The notes below the pieces were generated by a model. It saw nothing but the letters and a program-made list of their open reading frames with translations. It was not told the origin of the DNA and made no database searches. Shown here piece after piece: positions 8,024 through 15,576 of a stretch of 31,408 nucleotides of DNA. The stretch spans positions 1 through 31,408 of the forward strand of contig CAZGLL010000021.1 of the NCBI GenBank assembly GCA_964526225.1, given 5' to 3'. Numbering within the stretch: position 1 is the first letter of the stretch; every line of letters begins with the position of its first letter. The DNA comes from DRYM01 sp964526225. GTDB lineage: Archaea; Thermoproteota; Thermoprotei_A; EX4484-217-1. Position numbers and translations under genes: made by a program.

Positions 8024-8304
8024 TTGAGAGCTTCAGATTTAATGATTATTTCTCCTATTATAGCTAGTGAGAAAACCCATATTGAGGAAATAGCTAAGAT
8101 TATGTGGGATAATAGAATAGGGCAAAGGCGTTCTTGTAGGTATAATTATTAAATACCATACTCGGTAGCTAATAATTGGGATAAGACTTACCTGTAATTA
8201 ATAGTTCAAATAAGCCTTTAGGAATGCTTCCACTAAGAGATATAACAGATACTTCACCAATACCGTTCCACACTACATGGAGAACACTATTAGAGGTCAG
8301 TTGA
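8024..8304 (+). pseudogene. CBS-domain pair gene, decayed by several deletions
   Basis: Three frames together recover pieces of a CBS-domain protein. From a TTG at 8024, with GGAGGT five bases upstream, the first piece reads RASDLMIISPI and then IEEIAKIMWDNRIG, the classic first half of a CBS domain. The frame then breaks near 8120. The next frame reads GKGVLVGIIIKYHTR, the end of the same domain, with the intervening strand missing. A later piece reads GIRL, then after another shift PVINSSNKPLGMLPLRDITD, the end of a second CBS domain, before the TGA at 8302-8304. About 93 codons remain of the 130-150 expected. At least three lesions make this a pseudogene unless the sequence is faulty. It ends 3 bases before nikR, so it once sat in the same transcription unit. 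Confidence 0.75.
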
Positions 8305-8307
8305 GGA

Positions 8308-8709
8308 ATGGAAAAGAAAAGATTTGGCGTTTATGTCCCAGACGATTTAGCTAAAGACATCAATGCGTTTATGAAAACGCTAGGTCTGAAAAGCAAGTCT
8401 AAACTTATTCAGGAAGCACTTAGATTGTTTATTAGTGAACATAAATGGAAGCTTAAAGGTAAAGCTGTAGGTATTGTCGGTATTGTTTACGATCATGAAG
8501 TACACGATGTTGATGAAAAACTAACAGACATTCAACATAAATATCTCGATATCATCGTTTCATCGGTTCATGTGCATTTGGACGAAAAGAAATGTATGTT
8601 AGCGATAATAGTTAGAGGTAGAACGGAGAACATAAGGAGCCTAATAAACGATATAATGAATGTAAAGGGAATACTAACTATAAGGCAAATGCTTTTAGCA
8701 TCAGAATAG
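8308..8709 (+). CDS. nikR: NikR-like nickel-responsive regulator
   Basis: This 133-residue repressor normally binds Ni(II) and shuts off nickel uptake genes. The N-terminal ribbon-helix-helix is visible as RFGVYVPDDLAKDINAFMKT followed by SKSKLIQEALRLFI. The C-terminal ACT-like domain carries the complete nickel site of the family: His77 in IQHKY, His88 and His90 in SVHVHLD, and Cys96 in EKKCML. The DHEVHD turn before it is also typical. Length is normal for NikR. No nickel permease or ABC importer is adjacent, so its targets lie elsewhere. The preceding gene is a CBS remnant ending 3 bases upstream, so nikR may depend on the promoter of a dead gene. It ends tail-to-tail with the MFS gene. 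Confidence 0.88.
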   Translation: MEKKRFGVYVPDDLAKDINAFMKTLGLKSKSKLIQEALRLFISEHKWKLKGKAVGIVGIVYDHEVHDVDEKLTDIQHKYLDIIVSSVHVHLDEKKCMLAIIVRGRTENIRSLINDIMNVKGILTIRQMLLASE

Positions 8710-8727
8710 AAGTCTAATAATTAATGA

Positions 8728-9894
8728 CTATTTCTTGAGGAAACCTATAAGAGCAAATGCTAAAGCTAATATTTCAGTTAAAAATACGAAGTAAGCTATT
8801 GCCATTCTTGAGTATTGATAGAGGAACCCCATTATAGCATTACCTATCATCCACGATAAACCAACCATTAATCCGAAAATTCCGTAAGCGTAAGCTCTGA
8901 ACCTTGGATCTACGAGGTCAGCTACTGCAGCTCTCATTATTGTTTCATAAGCTCCCATAACAATACCCCATACGGTAATGAACAGTAGTATGGGGTAAAT
9001 GCTGTTAGTTACTAAGACCAGTGAAGCAATAAATGTTAGAAAGGGGATGCTTATGAAAACTTTCAACCCTATTTTGTCGTAAAGGAAACCTATAGGTATT
9101 GCTACAATTGCGTCTACGAGCATGGCTAAAGTGTAGAATAGCGGAATAAAGTAGTCGCTTGCGATAGCTAATGTTCTTAAATGATAAGATATTAAGGCCC
9201 AATGTGCAAAACCTAATGACAAAATAGATACTGACACAAGATACATTATGAATTTTCTAGGTAAGGGTTCTCGCCTCCTTTCGGAAACGGAAACCGATTT
9301 CACCTTTGGGTAAAGTATGGATGCTGTAATGACTAATGCTAAAGCTATTATTGCCGGTATCGCTAAATACATTAGTGAGAGCCTATAGTTTCCCTGTGAT
9401 GCCATTAAGCTCCAAGCAATAAGTGATGGCCCGGCTATAGCGCCTATTTGGTCAAGTAGTTCATGTATGCCGAATCCTTTACCCTTACCTATAGGCTCGG
9501 TTATTTCAGCTATTATGACGTCTCTTGCTGGAGCCCTTAAACCCTTACCTATTCTTTCCAAGATGATGAGAATAAATGCTATTTCCCATGATCCAGCTAG
9601 TGCAAGTAAAGGTACTGCTACTAGGTTTACGAAATAGCCTGCAATTACGAGTCCCCAGTATACTCTACTTGAGCGAAAGTAGCCTGCAATAAATCCCCCA
9701 ATACCTCTCATAATGTAGTTTACTAGTTCACCTACACCTATGAAGCCTACTATTAGTGCTGTTGCTCCTAAAACGTCGAAGTATGCTCCTATTATAGATC
9801 TTGCTCCTTCATATGTTATATCTGCAAATAGAGATACGAAGCTTAGAAGTAAAAATGTTATTAATGCTTTTTTAGCTAAAGAATTTTCCTTCAA
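8728..9894 (-). CDS. MFS transporter
   Basis: This is a 388-residue integral membrane protein with about twelve hydrophobic segments in two halves joined by a charged cytosolic loop (SVSVSERRREPLPRKF). The loop after the early helices carries LERIGKGLRAPARDVIIAEI, resembling the MFS segment seen in multidrug/sugar-phosphate-type exporters. The second half has GFLYDKIGLKVFISIPF, a motif-A-like GxxxDKxG loop. The start is a TTG that overlaps the TGA of the TIM gene (9891-9894), indicating translational coupling. It therefore belongs to the same operon as the gluconeogenic genes, but a related substrate is only a guess. Confidence 0.82.
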   Translation of the reverse strand: MKENSLAKKALITFLLLSFVSLFADITYEGARSIIGAYFDVLGATALIVGFIGVGELVNYIMRGIGGFIAGYFRSSRVYWGLVIAGYFVNLVAVPLLALAGSWEIAFILIILERIGKGLRAPARDVIIAEITEPIGKGKGFGIHELLDQIGAIAGPSLIAWSLMASQGNYRLSLMYLAIPAIIALALVITASILYPKVKSVSVSERRREPLPRKFIMYLVSVSILSLGFAHWALISYHLRTLAIASDYFIPLFYTLAMLVDAIVAIPIGFLYDKIGLKVFISIPFLTFIASLVLVTNSIYPILLFITVWGIVMGAYETIMRAAVADLVDPRFRAYAYGIFGLMVGLSWMIGNAIMGFLYQYSRMAIAYFVFLTEILALAFALIGFLKK

Positions 9895-10574
9895 AGCTTT
9901 TTCACTAGTGGTTTAGCTAATTCTCTAATTTTTGCTTCCCAATCTTTAGCTTTAACTATAGCTGAAGCTACGAGAACACCTTGTGTTCCTAATTCTAGGG
10001 CTCTAGCTACATCGTCTCCTGCCGTAATTCCGGCTCCTGTAAGTATCGGAATATGCTCATCTATTCTCCTAATTTTTGCAACGGTGTTTGTAACAACCTC
10101 AGGCTTTGCCTTTGAAACAGGTATTCCGGTACCTATCAGCTCAGGAGGTTCTATAGCCACAGCCGATGGTTGAAGAGCTGCTACAGCAGCGCTTGTAGCA
10201 GGCGTATCTGCGCAAACAAGTGTTTCTAAACCTACTTCCTTCGCCCTAACAATTGCTTCATTCAACACGTCTAGCCTAAGTCTATGTTCGGAATGGTTTA
10301 GAAGAGTTCCAGAAGCACCAGCTTCTTTAACAGCTTCAGGTAATACATGACCTGTATGCGCACCTGGCTTAATAGGGTCAATGTGCTGAGCATAAACAGG
10401 TATTTCGACGTTTTCGGCTATAAGCCTTAAATCTGCGAGTTGTACAGCAACGATTATTTCAACACCTAAATCTTTTGCTACTTTTTCAGCAATTTTAGCT
10501 AATTCTAAACCCTTTTTACCTGTAGCTTGTAAATAAGTTTTGAAATTAATTACTAAAGCAGGTGTTTTAAACAT
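9891..10574 (-). CDS. tpiA: triosephosphate isomerase
   Basis: The enzyme interconverts dihydroxyacetone phosphate and glyceraldehyde 3-phosphate in the cytosol. It is the short archaeal form, 227 residues from my start. The active site is complete: Asn/Lys in INFKTY at the first strand, the electrophilic His in LNHSEHR, the catalytic base Glu in AIEPPELIGTG, and the phosphate-binding GAGI and LVASAIV turns near the end. I place the start at the ATG at 10574 with GGAG eight bases upstream, because the GTG three codons earlier overlaps that ribosome site. It lies just downstream of the FBP aldolase/phosphatase and is coupled to the MFS gene by a 4-base overlap. The cluster supplies triose phosphates to gluconeogenesis. 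Confidence 0.95.
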   Translation of the reverse strand: MFKTPALVINFKTYLQATGKKGLELAKIAEKVAKDLGVEIIVAVQLADLRLIAENVEIPVYAQHIDPIKPGAHTGHVLPEAVKEAGASGTLLNHSEHRLRLDVLNEAIVRAKEVGLETLVCADTPATSAAVAALQPSAVAIEPPELIGTGIPVSKAKPEVVTNTVAKIRRIDEHIPILTGAGITAGDDVARALELGTQGVLVASAIVKAKDWEAKIRELAKPLVKKL

Positions 10575-10602
10575 TTCCAACACTCCTTAAATACTTAAAT
10601 GG

Positions 10603-10612
10603 GTTATTTAAG
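10603..10612 (-). promoter_or_regulatory. possible internal promoter ahead of tpiA
   Basis: On the minus strand CTTAAATAAC lies about 33 bases upstream of the tpiA ATG, the distance expected of an archaeal TATA box with a very short leader. tpiA might therefore be transcribed on its own as well as by read-through. Confidence 0.35.
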
Positions 10613-10657
10613 AAAAATTGTTTAATTTATGAACTTAACTTTTATTACTCCCCTGTT

Positions 10658-11824
10658 TTACTCGTGACTTGGTTCTCCTTTTACGGGTCTCTTCTTGTAC
10701 TTTTCAACTTCTCTCATAGCTTGAACGTCGACAACGAATCTGTCTTTGAGTTTTTCAAGCACTTGAGGTAGAGTAGTGTATTCCATTTCCTCTGGTCCTA
10801 ATCTATGGGGCATGAAGGGTCCATGTCTTCTAATGTACTCTGCTATTATTTGTGCCATTCTTCTTGTTTCATCGAATGCTGGGTCATCGAATAGATCCGC
10901 TGGACCTATAAGTCTACCGTTCTTTATTTGCCACCCTAAAGCGATTATTCTAGGTGGGCCGTCGAATCTTGTACATTGAGCATATCTTTGAGGTACCGGC
11001 ATTAGTGGTCCGAAGTGGCTTCCTCTCATCCATCCAGCAACCATATGTGGGAATGCGAAAGCTTCCAGAACTTCTCCAACAGCTGGTAAACCATGTTGTG
11101 CTCTAACTATTGCTACTGGGTCGTCTTTTCCAACATACTTTCCAGCTATAAGATTTAGTCTTTCGCTACTAATAACCGCTGCTATGGTATCGTCATCTTT
11201 CCTATAAATTCTCTTGATAACGTATCTTCCAGGAGTACCTATGAGAGCTAATATATCGTACATTTCCTCCGGTGATTTAAGGAGAACTTTCTTACCTTCA
11301 TATACGTCCAATATTTCAAATTTAAATCCACTATGCATTCTAGGATCTATTACGAGACCTGCAGTATTGAACGGGTCTGCGAATATTCTGAAGAGAGGTA
11401 GATTAAATGCTCCAGGCTCTGTTTTGTCCGCATGGAATGTTATTACGGGTTCAGCCGGTCTTTCCTCAAACTCCATTTCAGCAACTCCTGGTCCTAATCC
11501 TCTAACGTTCCCTGAGAAAGCCTCTGAAAGGAGATCTTGGCCTGCAGCGTAAAGGCCTAGTTCTTTAGCTACTTTAGCTGCGGCTTTGAAGGCTTCCCAT
11601 GCTAGGCCATGTACGTCAGGGCTATCAACTCCTTTCTTATGTGTCATAATTAACTGTAGGTCGTCTCCAACATGTGTTACGTAGAAATCTATTATTACGC
11701 CCTTACTTTTTGCTTCAGCCAATACCTTTGTTGCTGCAGCTAAAGTGTCGGGATGTGTTATATGATGTCCTGCGAGAGAGCCTATGTCTGCTTTAATAAT
11801 GCTTAAAGTTATTAGTTCGCCCAT
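10658..11824 (-). CDS. fbp: fructose-1,6-bisphosphate aldolase/phosphatase
   Basis: This bifunctional, Mg-dependent archaeal enzyme joins DHAP and glyceraldehyde 3-phosphate and then removes the 1-phosphate to give fructose 6-phosphate, making gluconeogenesis irreversible. The sequence is unmistakable. The N-terminus reads LSIIKADIGSLAGHHITHP with the metal-binding Asp and His residues, followed by HVGDDLQLIMTH and FHADKTEPGAFNLPLFRIFA. The region around GRYVIKRIYRKDDD and NLIAGKYVGKDDP contains the lysine/tyrosine area used for the Schiff base. The C-terminus has GSHFGPLMPVP and RFDGPPRI. Length from the ATG at 11824 is 388 residues, normal for the family. That ATG has GAGGGTG seven bases upstream, whereas a GTG three codons earlier overlaps it. 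tpiA lies 83 bases downstream. Confidence 0.96.
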   Translation of the reverse strand: MGELITLSIIKADIGSLAGHHITHPDTLAAATKVLAEAKSKGVIIDFYVTHVGDDLQLIMTHKKGVDSPDVHGLAWEAFKAAAKVAKELGLYAAGQDLLSEAFSGNVRGLGPGVAEMEFEERPAEPVITFHADKTEPGAFNLPLFRIFADPFNTAGLVIDPRMHSGFKFEILDVYEGKKVLLKSPEEMYDILALIGTPGRYVIKRIYRKDDDTIAAVISSERLNLIAGKYVGKDDPVAIVRAQHGLPAVGEVLEAFAFPHMVAGWMRGSHFGPLMPVPQRYAQCTRFDGPPRIIALGWQIKNGRLIGPADLFDDPAFDETRRMAQIIAEYIRRHGPFMPHRLGPEEMEYTTLPQVLEKLKDRFVVDVQAMREVEKYKKRPVKGEPSHE

Positions 11825-11914
11825 CGGAAACACCCTCTTTTATTATGTGTAAGGCGCTTGTAGCTTATATTTTTATGTTCAGAAATGACTCGTTACTATT
11901 GCTATCTAATAAAT

Positions 11915-13714
11915 TTATTCTACGTAATAGTATTCTCCAATGCTTTTTTGTAACCTATCAAGGTAGCTTCCTTCCTTATTAACTCTGGGTCTTCTAGTTT
12001 TAGAATCACGGCGAAATGTTATTCCAACATCTCTTAAGAAATCGTTAATACCTGATCTTAGATCTTTAGGTTCACTAGCGTGTCCTCTAATTCCCGGTTC
12101 GCCTTTGAAAACCATTATTGAATCAGCTATGTAGTCTTGCAGTATTATATCGTGTTCAACAATGAAACATGCTGCTTCTCTTTGCTCGACAACAGACTTT
12201 ATGGCTTTAGCTACAGCCAATCTTTCTTCAACATCTAAATACGCTGAAGGTTCATCGAGAAGATATATTTTAGCTTCCTTAAGTAAAGCAGCGACAATAG
12301 CTACTTTTTGAAGTTCACCGCCACTTAACTCTCCAATGAACCTATCATATAGTCTATCAACTTTTAGCTTCAAAATAACATCCTTTTTAAACCACTCAGG
12401 TATCGCTCCCTTAGAGACATCTCTAATTACATCCCATACCGTTAAATGCTCCTTTTCAGAATAGTATGTTGAAACGTATTGTGGCTTATAACTGATGCTT
12501 ACTTCGCTGTATGAATATACTACACCATCTTTAGGTTCTAATTCCCCAGCTATTGTCCTTACAAACGTTGTTTTACCTATACCGTTGGGCCCAAGAATAC
12601 CTACTATTTCGCCCTTATGAATACCGCCTTCGTTAACATTAAGAGTAAAACCGTTAAGCTTAATTGTTAAATTTGTCCAGTGAAGTAGTTCCTGTTCTGG
12701 AACCCATTGTACATGAGGAGGTTTAACATGGAACCTAATTGGTTCTTCTCTAATTCTCATGTTTTCGTCGGGAAGGTAGCCATCTAGAAAATAGTTTATA
12801 CCTGATTTTACCCCGTATGGATGAGAAACTATACCGTAGGTTCCAGGTTCACCATAAATAACGTGAACAAGATCCGAGAGAAAATCGAGAACCGCTAGAT
12901 CATGTTCTACAAGAACAACCATTTTATTCTGTTTCAGAGTATATTTTCTAATAACCTTAGCAACTCTTATTCTTTCGTAAACATCAAGATAGCTACACGG
13001 TTCATCAAATAGGTAGACGTTTGCCTCACGTGAGAGAGCAGCAGCTATAAGAAACCTTTGGAGTTCTCCGCCGCTTAGAAACTTTATTTCACGATGCCAT
13101 ACGTTTTTCAGCTTTAATTCATCTCTCAAATCAAATATTATTCCTCTTTCGTCAGCTTTTTCAAGTATTTTGGAAACCGTTCCCTTGAGAAACTTAGGAA
13201 CTTTATCAACATACTGTATTTTATGGACTATTTTCAATCTGCCATTAACAAGCTTCTGAAAATAAGTTTGGAGTTCCGAGCCTCTAAAGTACCTTATAAT
13301 GTCATCCCATTCCGGGGGATTTTCAAAATTACCTAGGTTTGGCTTAAGCTTTCCGGAAAGTATTTTAAGTGATGTTGTTTTCCCAGTAGCGTTCTTACCT
13401 ATTATTCCAATAACTTTACCAGGTTTGGGTATGGGAAGCCTATAGAGTTTGAAAGCGTTTAAACCATACCTATGGACAACATCTCTCTCTAATTCCTCCG
13501 GTAAGTTAACTATAGTTATTGCTTTGAAAGGACACTTTCTTACACATATACCGCATCCTATACAGATTTCCTCATAAATTACTGGTTTTCTCTCACCTTC
13601 GGGTATTTCTACGGTCTTCGTTCCTGTCCTATTTAAGGGGCAAAATCTAACGCATTCTAAACCGCATTTATGTGGCTGACATAGATCCCTATCTATTGTT
13701 GCTATTCTAACCAT
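11915..13714 (-). CDS. rli: ribosome recycling ATPase ABCE1 (RLI)
   Basis: ABCE1 splits the 70S ribosome after termination, working with aRF1/aPelota, and acts in the cytosol. All domains are present in 599 residues. The N-terminal Fe-S domain has Cys12, 17, 21, 25 and Cys51, 54, 57, 61 for two [4Fe-4S] clusters. NBD1 has Walker A at 106-114 (GKNATGKTT), signature LSGGELQRFLIAAAL and Walker B VYLFDEP. The hinge is followed by NBD2 with GPNGIGKTTF, LSGGELQKVAIVAALL and IYLLDEP. The length is usual for the archaeal protein. It lies in a minus-strand run with the TFS-type zinc ribbon upstream and the FBP aldolase/phosphatase downstream, separated by gaps of about 155 and 90 bases. Confidence 0.97.
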   Translation of the reverse strand: MVRIATIDRDLCQPHKCGLECVRFCPLNRTGTKTVEIPEGERKPVIYEEICIGCGICVRKCPFKAITIVNLPEELERDVVHRYGLNAFKLYRLPIPKPGKVIGIIGKNATGKTTSLKILSGKLKPNLGNFENPPEWDDIIRYFRGSELQTYFQKLVNGRLKIVHKIQYVDKVPKFLKGTVSKILEKADERGIIFDLRDELKLKNVWHREIKFLSGGELQRFLIAAALSREANVYLFDEPCSYLDVYERIRVAKVIRKYTLKQNKMVVLVEHDLAVLDFLSDLVHVIYGEPGTYGIVSHPYGVKSGINYFLDGYLPDENMRIREEPIRFHVKPPHVQWVPEQELLHWTNLTIKLNGFTLNVNEGGIHKGEIVGILGPNGIGKTTFVRTIAGELEPKDGVVYSYSEVSISYKPQYVSTYYSEKEHLTVWDVIRDVSKGAIPEWFKKDVILKLKVDRLYDRFIGELSGGELQKVAIVAALLKEAKIYLLDEPSAYLDVEERLAVAKAIKSVVEQREAACFIVEHDIILQDYIADSIMVFKGEPGIRGHASEPKDLRSGINDFLRDVGITFRRDSKTRRPRVNKEGSYLDRLQKSIGEYYYVE

Positions 13715-13790
13715 GGCTTAAACACCATAAGCCCTTATTTAACACTTATATACGGTATTCGACGTTCTTACTTACATAGAGAAGCTTTCG

Positions 13791-13847
13791 ATGATGAATG
13801 GTGACGGCTAAGAAACTAAAGGTTGATGATTGATTTTTATATTCTGA
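13791..13847 (+). ncRNA. weak C/D box sRNA candidate
   Basis: In the gap between rli and the zinc-ribbon gene, the plus strand has an ATGATGA C box (13791-13797), a CTAA at 13808-13811 that could be a degenerate D' box, a TTGATGA C'-like box (13823-13829) and a CTGA D box (13844-13847). A TATA-like TTATATAC at 13746-13753 is at a plausible distance. Against it, the second guide interval is 14 bases and very A/T-rich, and the D' box is poor. Confidence 0.3.
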
Positions 13848-13869
13848 GAAACGTTAAAACAACTACGCA

Positions 13870-14154
13870 TCAAGAGCTTTCTTCACTACTTTCTTCTTCG
13901 CTAAAGGTTTCGAGGAATACTTCGTAATATTCTTGAAGTATTTCTCTTTCCTCCTCCCTTCTAAGAGGTTTACCTGCACCTTCAGAAACCCTTGAAGTAA
14001 CTACTCTCTTATTTTCCTCTATAGAATGTGTTAATTTGTAGTCTACGCATGCTTTAACCTCTTCTTCGTACCCGCACACTCTACATTTAAGCATTGTTTT
14101 TCCGTTTCTTCTTATTGGTACCATGAGATTACCGCATTTCGGACAGAATTTCAT
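13870..14154 (-). CDS. TFS/RpoM-like protein with only the N-terminal zinc ribbon
   Basis: This 94-residue protein begins MKFCPKCGNLMVPIRRNGK with a second pair in CRVCGYEE, the N-terminal zinc ribbon of transcription factor S and RPB9-type proteins that bind RNA polymerase. In normal TFS (about 105-115 residues) a second C-terminal ribbon carries the Asp-Glu pair that stimulates transcript cleavage. Here it is replaced by a helical acidic stretch ending in alternating Glu/Ser. The protein could dock on RNA polymerase but could not perform the TFS cleavage reaction. It lies 36 bases after the Glu/Trp microprotein and is probably co-transcribed with it. The ribbon assignment is firm and the role is inference. 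Confidence 0.75.
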   Translation of the reverse strand: MKFCPKCGNLMVPIRRNGKTMLKCRVCGYEEEVKACVDYKLTHSIEENKRVVTSRVSEGAGKPLRREEEREILQEYYEVFLETFSEEESSEESS

Positions 14155-14190
14155 TTCTCATCTACCATACCAAGTATTTTGATGTGTTCG

Positions 14191-14274
14191 TTACCACTCC
14201 TCCCATTCTTCCTCTTCTTCCTCTTCAAACTCCCATTCTTCCTCTTCCCACCATTCTTCCTCTTCAAAGAGCAT
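14191..14274 (-). CDS. 27-residue Glu/Trp microprotein
   Basis: An ATG-to-TAA ORF of 28 codons encodes a peptide made of 18 Glu, 5 Trp, 2 Phe, one Leu and the start Met. Runs of acids are interrupted by aromatics (MLFEEEEWWEEEE, later EEWEEW). Evidence that it is real: GGGGAGGTG lies ten bases upstream of the ATG (14285-14293), and two archaeal TATA-like boxes precede it at proper distance (14315-14324 and 14328-14337). It also sits in the same strand and unit as the zinc-ribbon gene 36 bases downstream. The DNA contains a threefold GAAGAGGAAGAATGG-like repeat, so it may have grown by repeat expansion. No known function. The net charge near -18 with regularly placed tryptophans suggests a binder of a basic protein or nucleic-acid-mimic behaviour, which is inference. 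Confidence 0.65.
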   Translation of the reverse strand: MLFEEEEWWEEEEWEFEEEEEEEWEEW

Positions 14275-14327
14275 AGCTTAACAACACCTCCCCAATAGTA
14301 TACCTTTAGTGTTGTGGTTAAATGTTA

Positions 14328-14337
14328 GTATTTAAAC
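14328..14337 (-). promoter_or_regulatory. TATA box upstream of the Glu/Trp microprotein
   Basis: On the minus strand GTTTAAATAC lies about 58 bases upstream of the microprotein ATG, giving a leader of about 30 bases that contains the strong ribosome site. A second A/T box (CATTTAACCA, 14315-14324) is also possible. Confidence 0.45.
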
Positions 14338-14378
14338 GTATCGTGAAATACACTACCGACTTGTAGGTTATAAGTCTT

Positions 14379-14924
14379 TCACATTTTCATGTATGTTAGT
14401 GACGACATCATAATAATGTTCTTTTCTAGTTTTTCATGTAACGTTTTACCTAGTGTTGCATTAAGCATGTTTTCATTAATCATTTTGCAAAGTTTGCAAT
14501 CAGCATTAACAAATTCTTGGAGGCTTCGCCTAATAAATCCTAAATTTTCCATTACTCTATTAGCTATTTGCAATAGCTTATTTTGAGTAACATTTAAGCC
14601 TATAAATAATGCTAAAATAGGTTCGCCTTTTTGCGGCTTAAGTACATATAGTGCCTCACGAATTTGCCTCGTACCTGCTAGTGGAAGCAATATTTCCATA
14701 TGCAATTTTTTAGAAATATTTTCTCCTTTAAGAAACCTCCTAACACCAATTATTACTGAGTGTAATAAGTGCTTTAGTGAGTAAACCTCTTTAAATCTAA
14801 TAGCTTGAAACCAAATATTATCATCGATTTCTCCGAGATAGTTCATGAGATTACCTATATCTTCAAGCACTCCTAAGATGGGAAGTACCAATATTTTATG
14901 TCCATCGACGTCGAAATAGTACAT
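14379..14924 (-). CDS. cgi121: KEOPS complex subunit Cgi121
   Basis: Cgi121 binds Bud32 in the KEOPS/EKC complex and recruits the 3' CCA end of tRNA for t6A37 synthesis. The family core is visible in the middle: a helix LLHSVIIGVRRFLKGENISK, then the strand and helix with HMEILLPLAGTRQIREAL (Glu-Ile-Leu-Leu followed by the characteristic RQI.EAL helix), and a following ILALFIGLN strand. The protein has 181 residues, somewhat longer than the usual 150 or so, with an extra C-terminal helical part. Its ATG overlaps the stop of the phosphoribosyltransferase gene (TAATG), so the two are co-translated. Other KEOPS genes are not in the window. The assignment rests on motif recognition, so I am fairly but not fully sure. 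Confidence 0.68.
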   Translation of the reverse strand: MYYFDVDGHKILVLPILGVLEDIGNLMNYLGEIDDNIWFQAIRFKEVYSLKHLLHSVIIGVRRFLKGENISKKLHMEILLPLAGTRQIREALYVLKPQKGEPILALFIGLNVTQNKLLQIANRVMENLGFIRRSLQEFVNADCKLCKMINENMLNATLGKTLHEKLEKNIIMMSSLTYMKM

Positions 14925-15559
14925 TATGTTTTCTCCTTAACCTTATGTTTCTTTATAAACATAAGTGTTTTGAGAACAAGATCTTTCTTTAACCCTGTTT
15001 TTTCAGAAATGTACTGGGCTACTTCGCTTAGATCATATTTATTTAAATCTATTTCTAATGTATTCACGAGCTCTTCAACTGTTTCTCGAAGTTCCCATGG
15101 GAAAATAACCCATGCATCACTTTTTAAAGCATAATAGTCAGGCATAACAATAGACCAAGGCTTAACTACTAATGCTGCAGTTTTTATTTGGGATGGCCCA
15201 TACAGTTTAAGTGTTTCAACAGCTACCGATAAACTTTTACCTGTGTCAACAACATCATCTATTATTAACACTTTTTTATCTCTAACACTTACAACAAGCG
15301 GTTGTGTTAATATAGGTCTCTCCCTAGCTTCACCTATACCTTTATAGAATTTTATTTCTATAGCAGCTAAACCACTGATCTTAAGCATGTCAAGAATTAT
15401 CCTTGCTGGAACCCAACCTCCCCTCATAACAGCGACGATAATATCAGGCATGTAATTTTCCTTAACCATTTTATCGCATAGTATATGCGACAGTTTTTCA
15501 ACGTCCTCCCACGTTAGGTTAAGAAATTTATGTTTAATTTCCCTCCTTAAATAGAGCAA
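14924..15559 (-). CDS. purine-type phosphoribosyltransferase (Hpt/Xpt-like)
   Basis: The enzyme transfers a purine base (hypoxanthine, guanine or xanthine) to PRPP for salvage. The PRPP loop is complete as KVLIIDDVVDTGKSL, and the upstream MRGGWVPARI strand-turn is the pyrophosphate-binding segment of this class. The tail with VIFPWELRET matches the xanthine/guanine PRTase group. I choose the TTG at 15559 as start. AAAGGTG lies seven bases upstream and a TATA box sits at 15591-15600, whereas the longer frame from 15583 would begin too close to that TATA box. A GGAGGG further inside might serve an internal start near the KHKFLNLTWEDV segment. It is coupled to cgi121 by a one-base overlap. Confidence 0.85.
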   Translation of the reverse strand: MLYLRREIKHKFLNLTWEDVEKLSHILCDKMVKENYMPDIIVAVMRGGWVPARIILDMLKISGLAAIEIKFYKGIGEARERPILTQPLVVSVRDKKVLIIDDVVDTGKSLSVAVETLKLYGPSQIKTAALVVKPWSIVMPDYYALKSDAWVIFPWELRETVEELVNTLEIDLNKYDLSEVAQYISEKTGLKKDLVLKTLMFIKKHKVKEKT

Positions 15560-15576
15560 TTTAAAACACCTTTGTG

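Noticed and set aside
14196..14271. GAAGAGGAAGAATGG-like repeats as a plain DNA repeat
   Set aside because: The repeats fall entirely within a complete ORF with promoter and ribosome site, so a coding explanation is better; a pure DNA role is not excluded.
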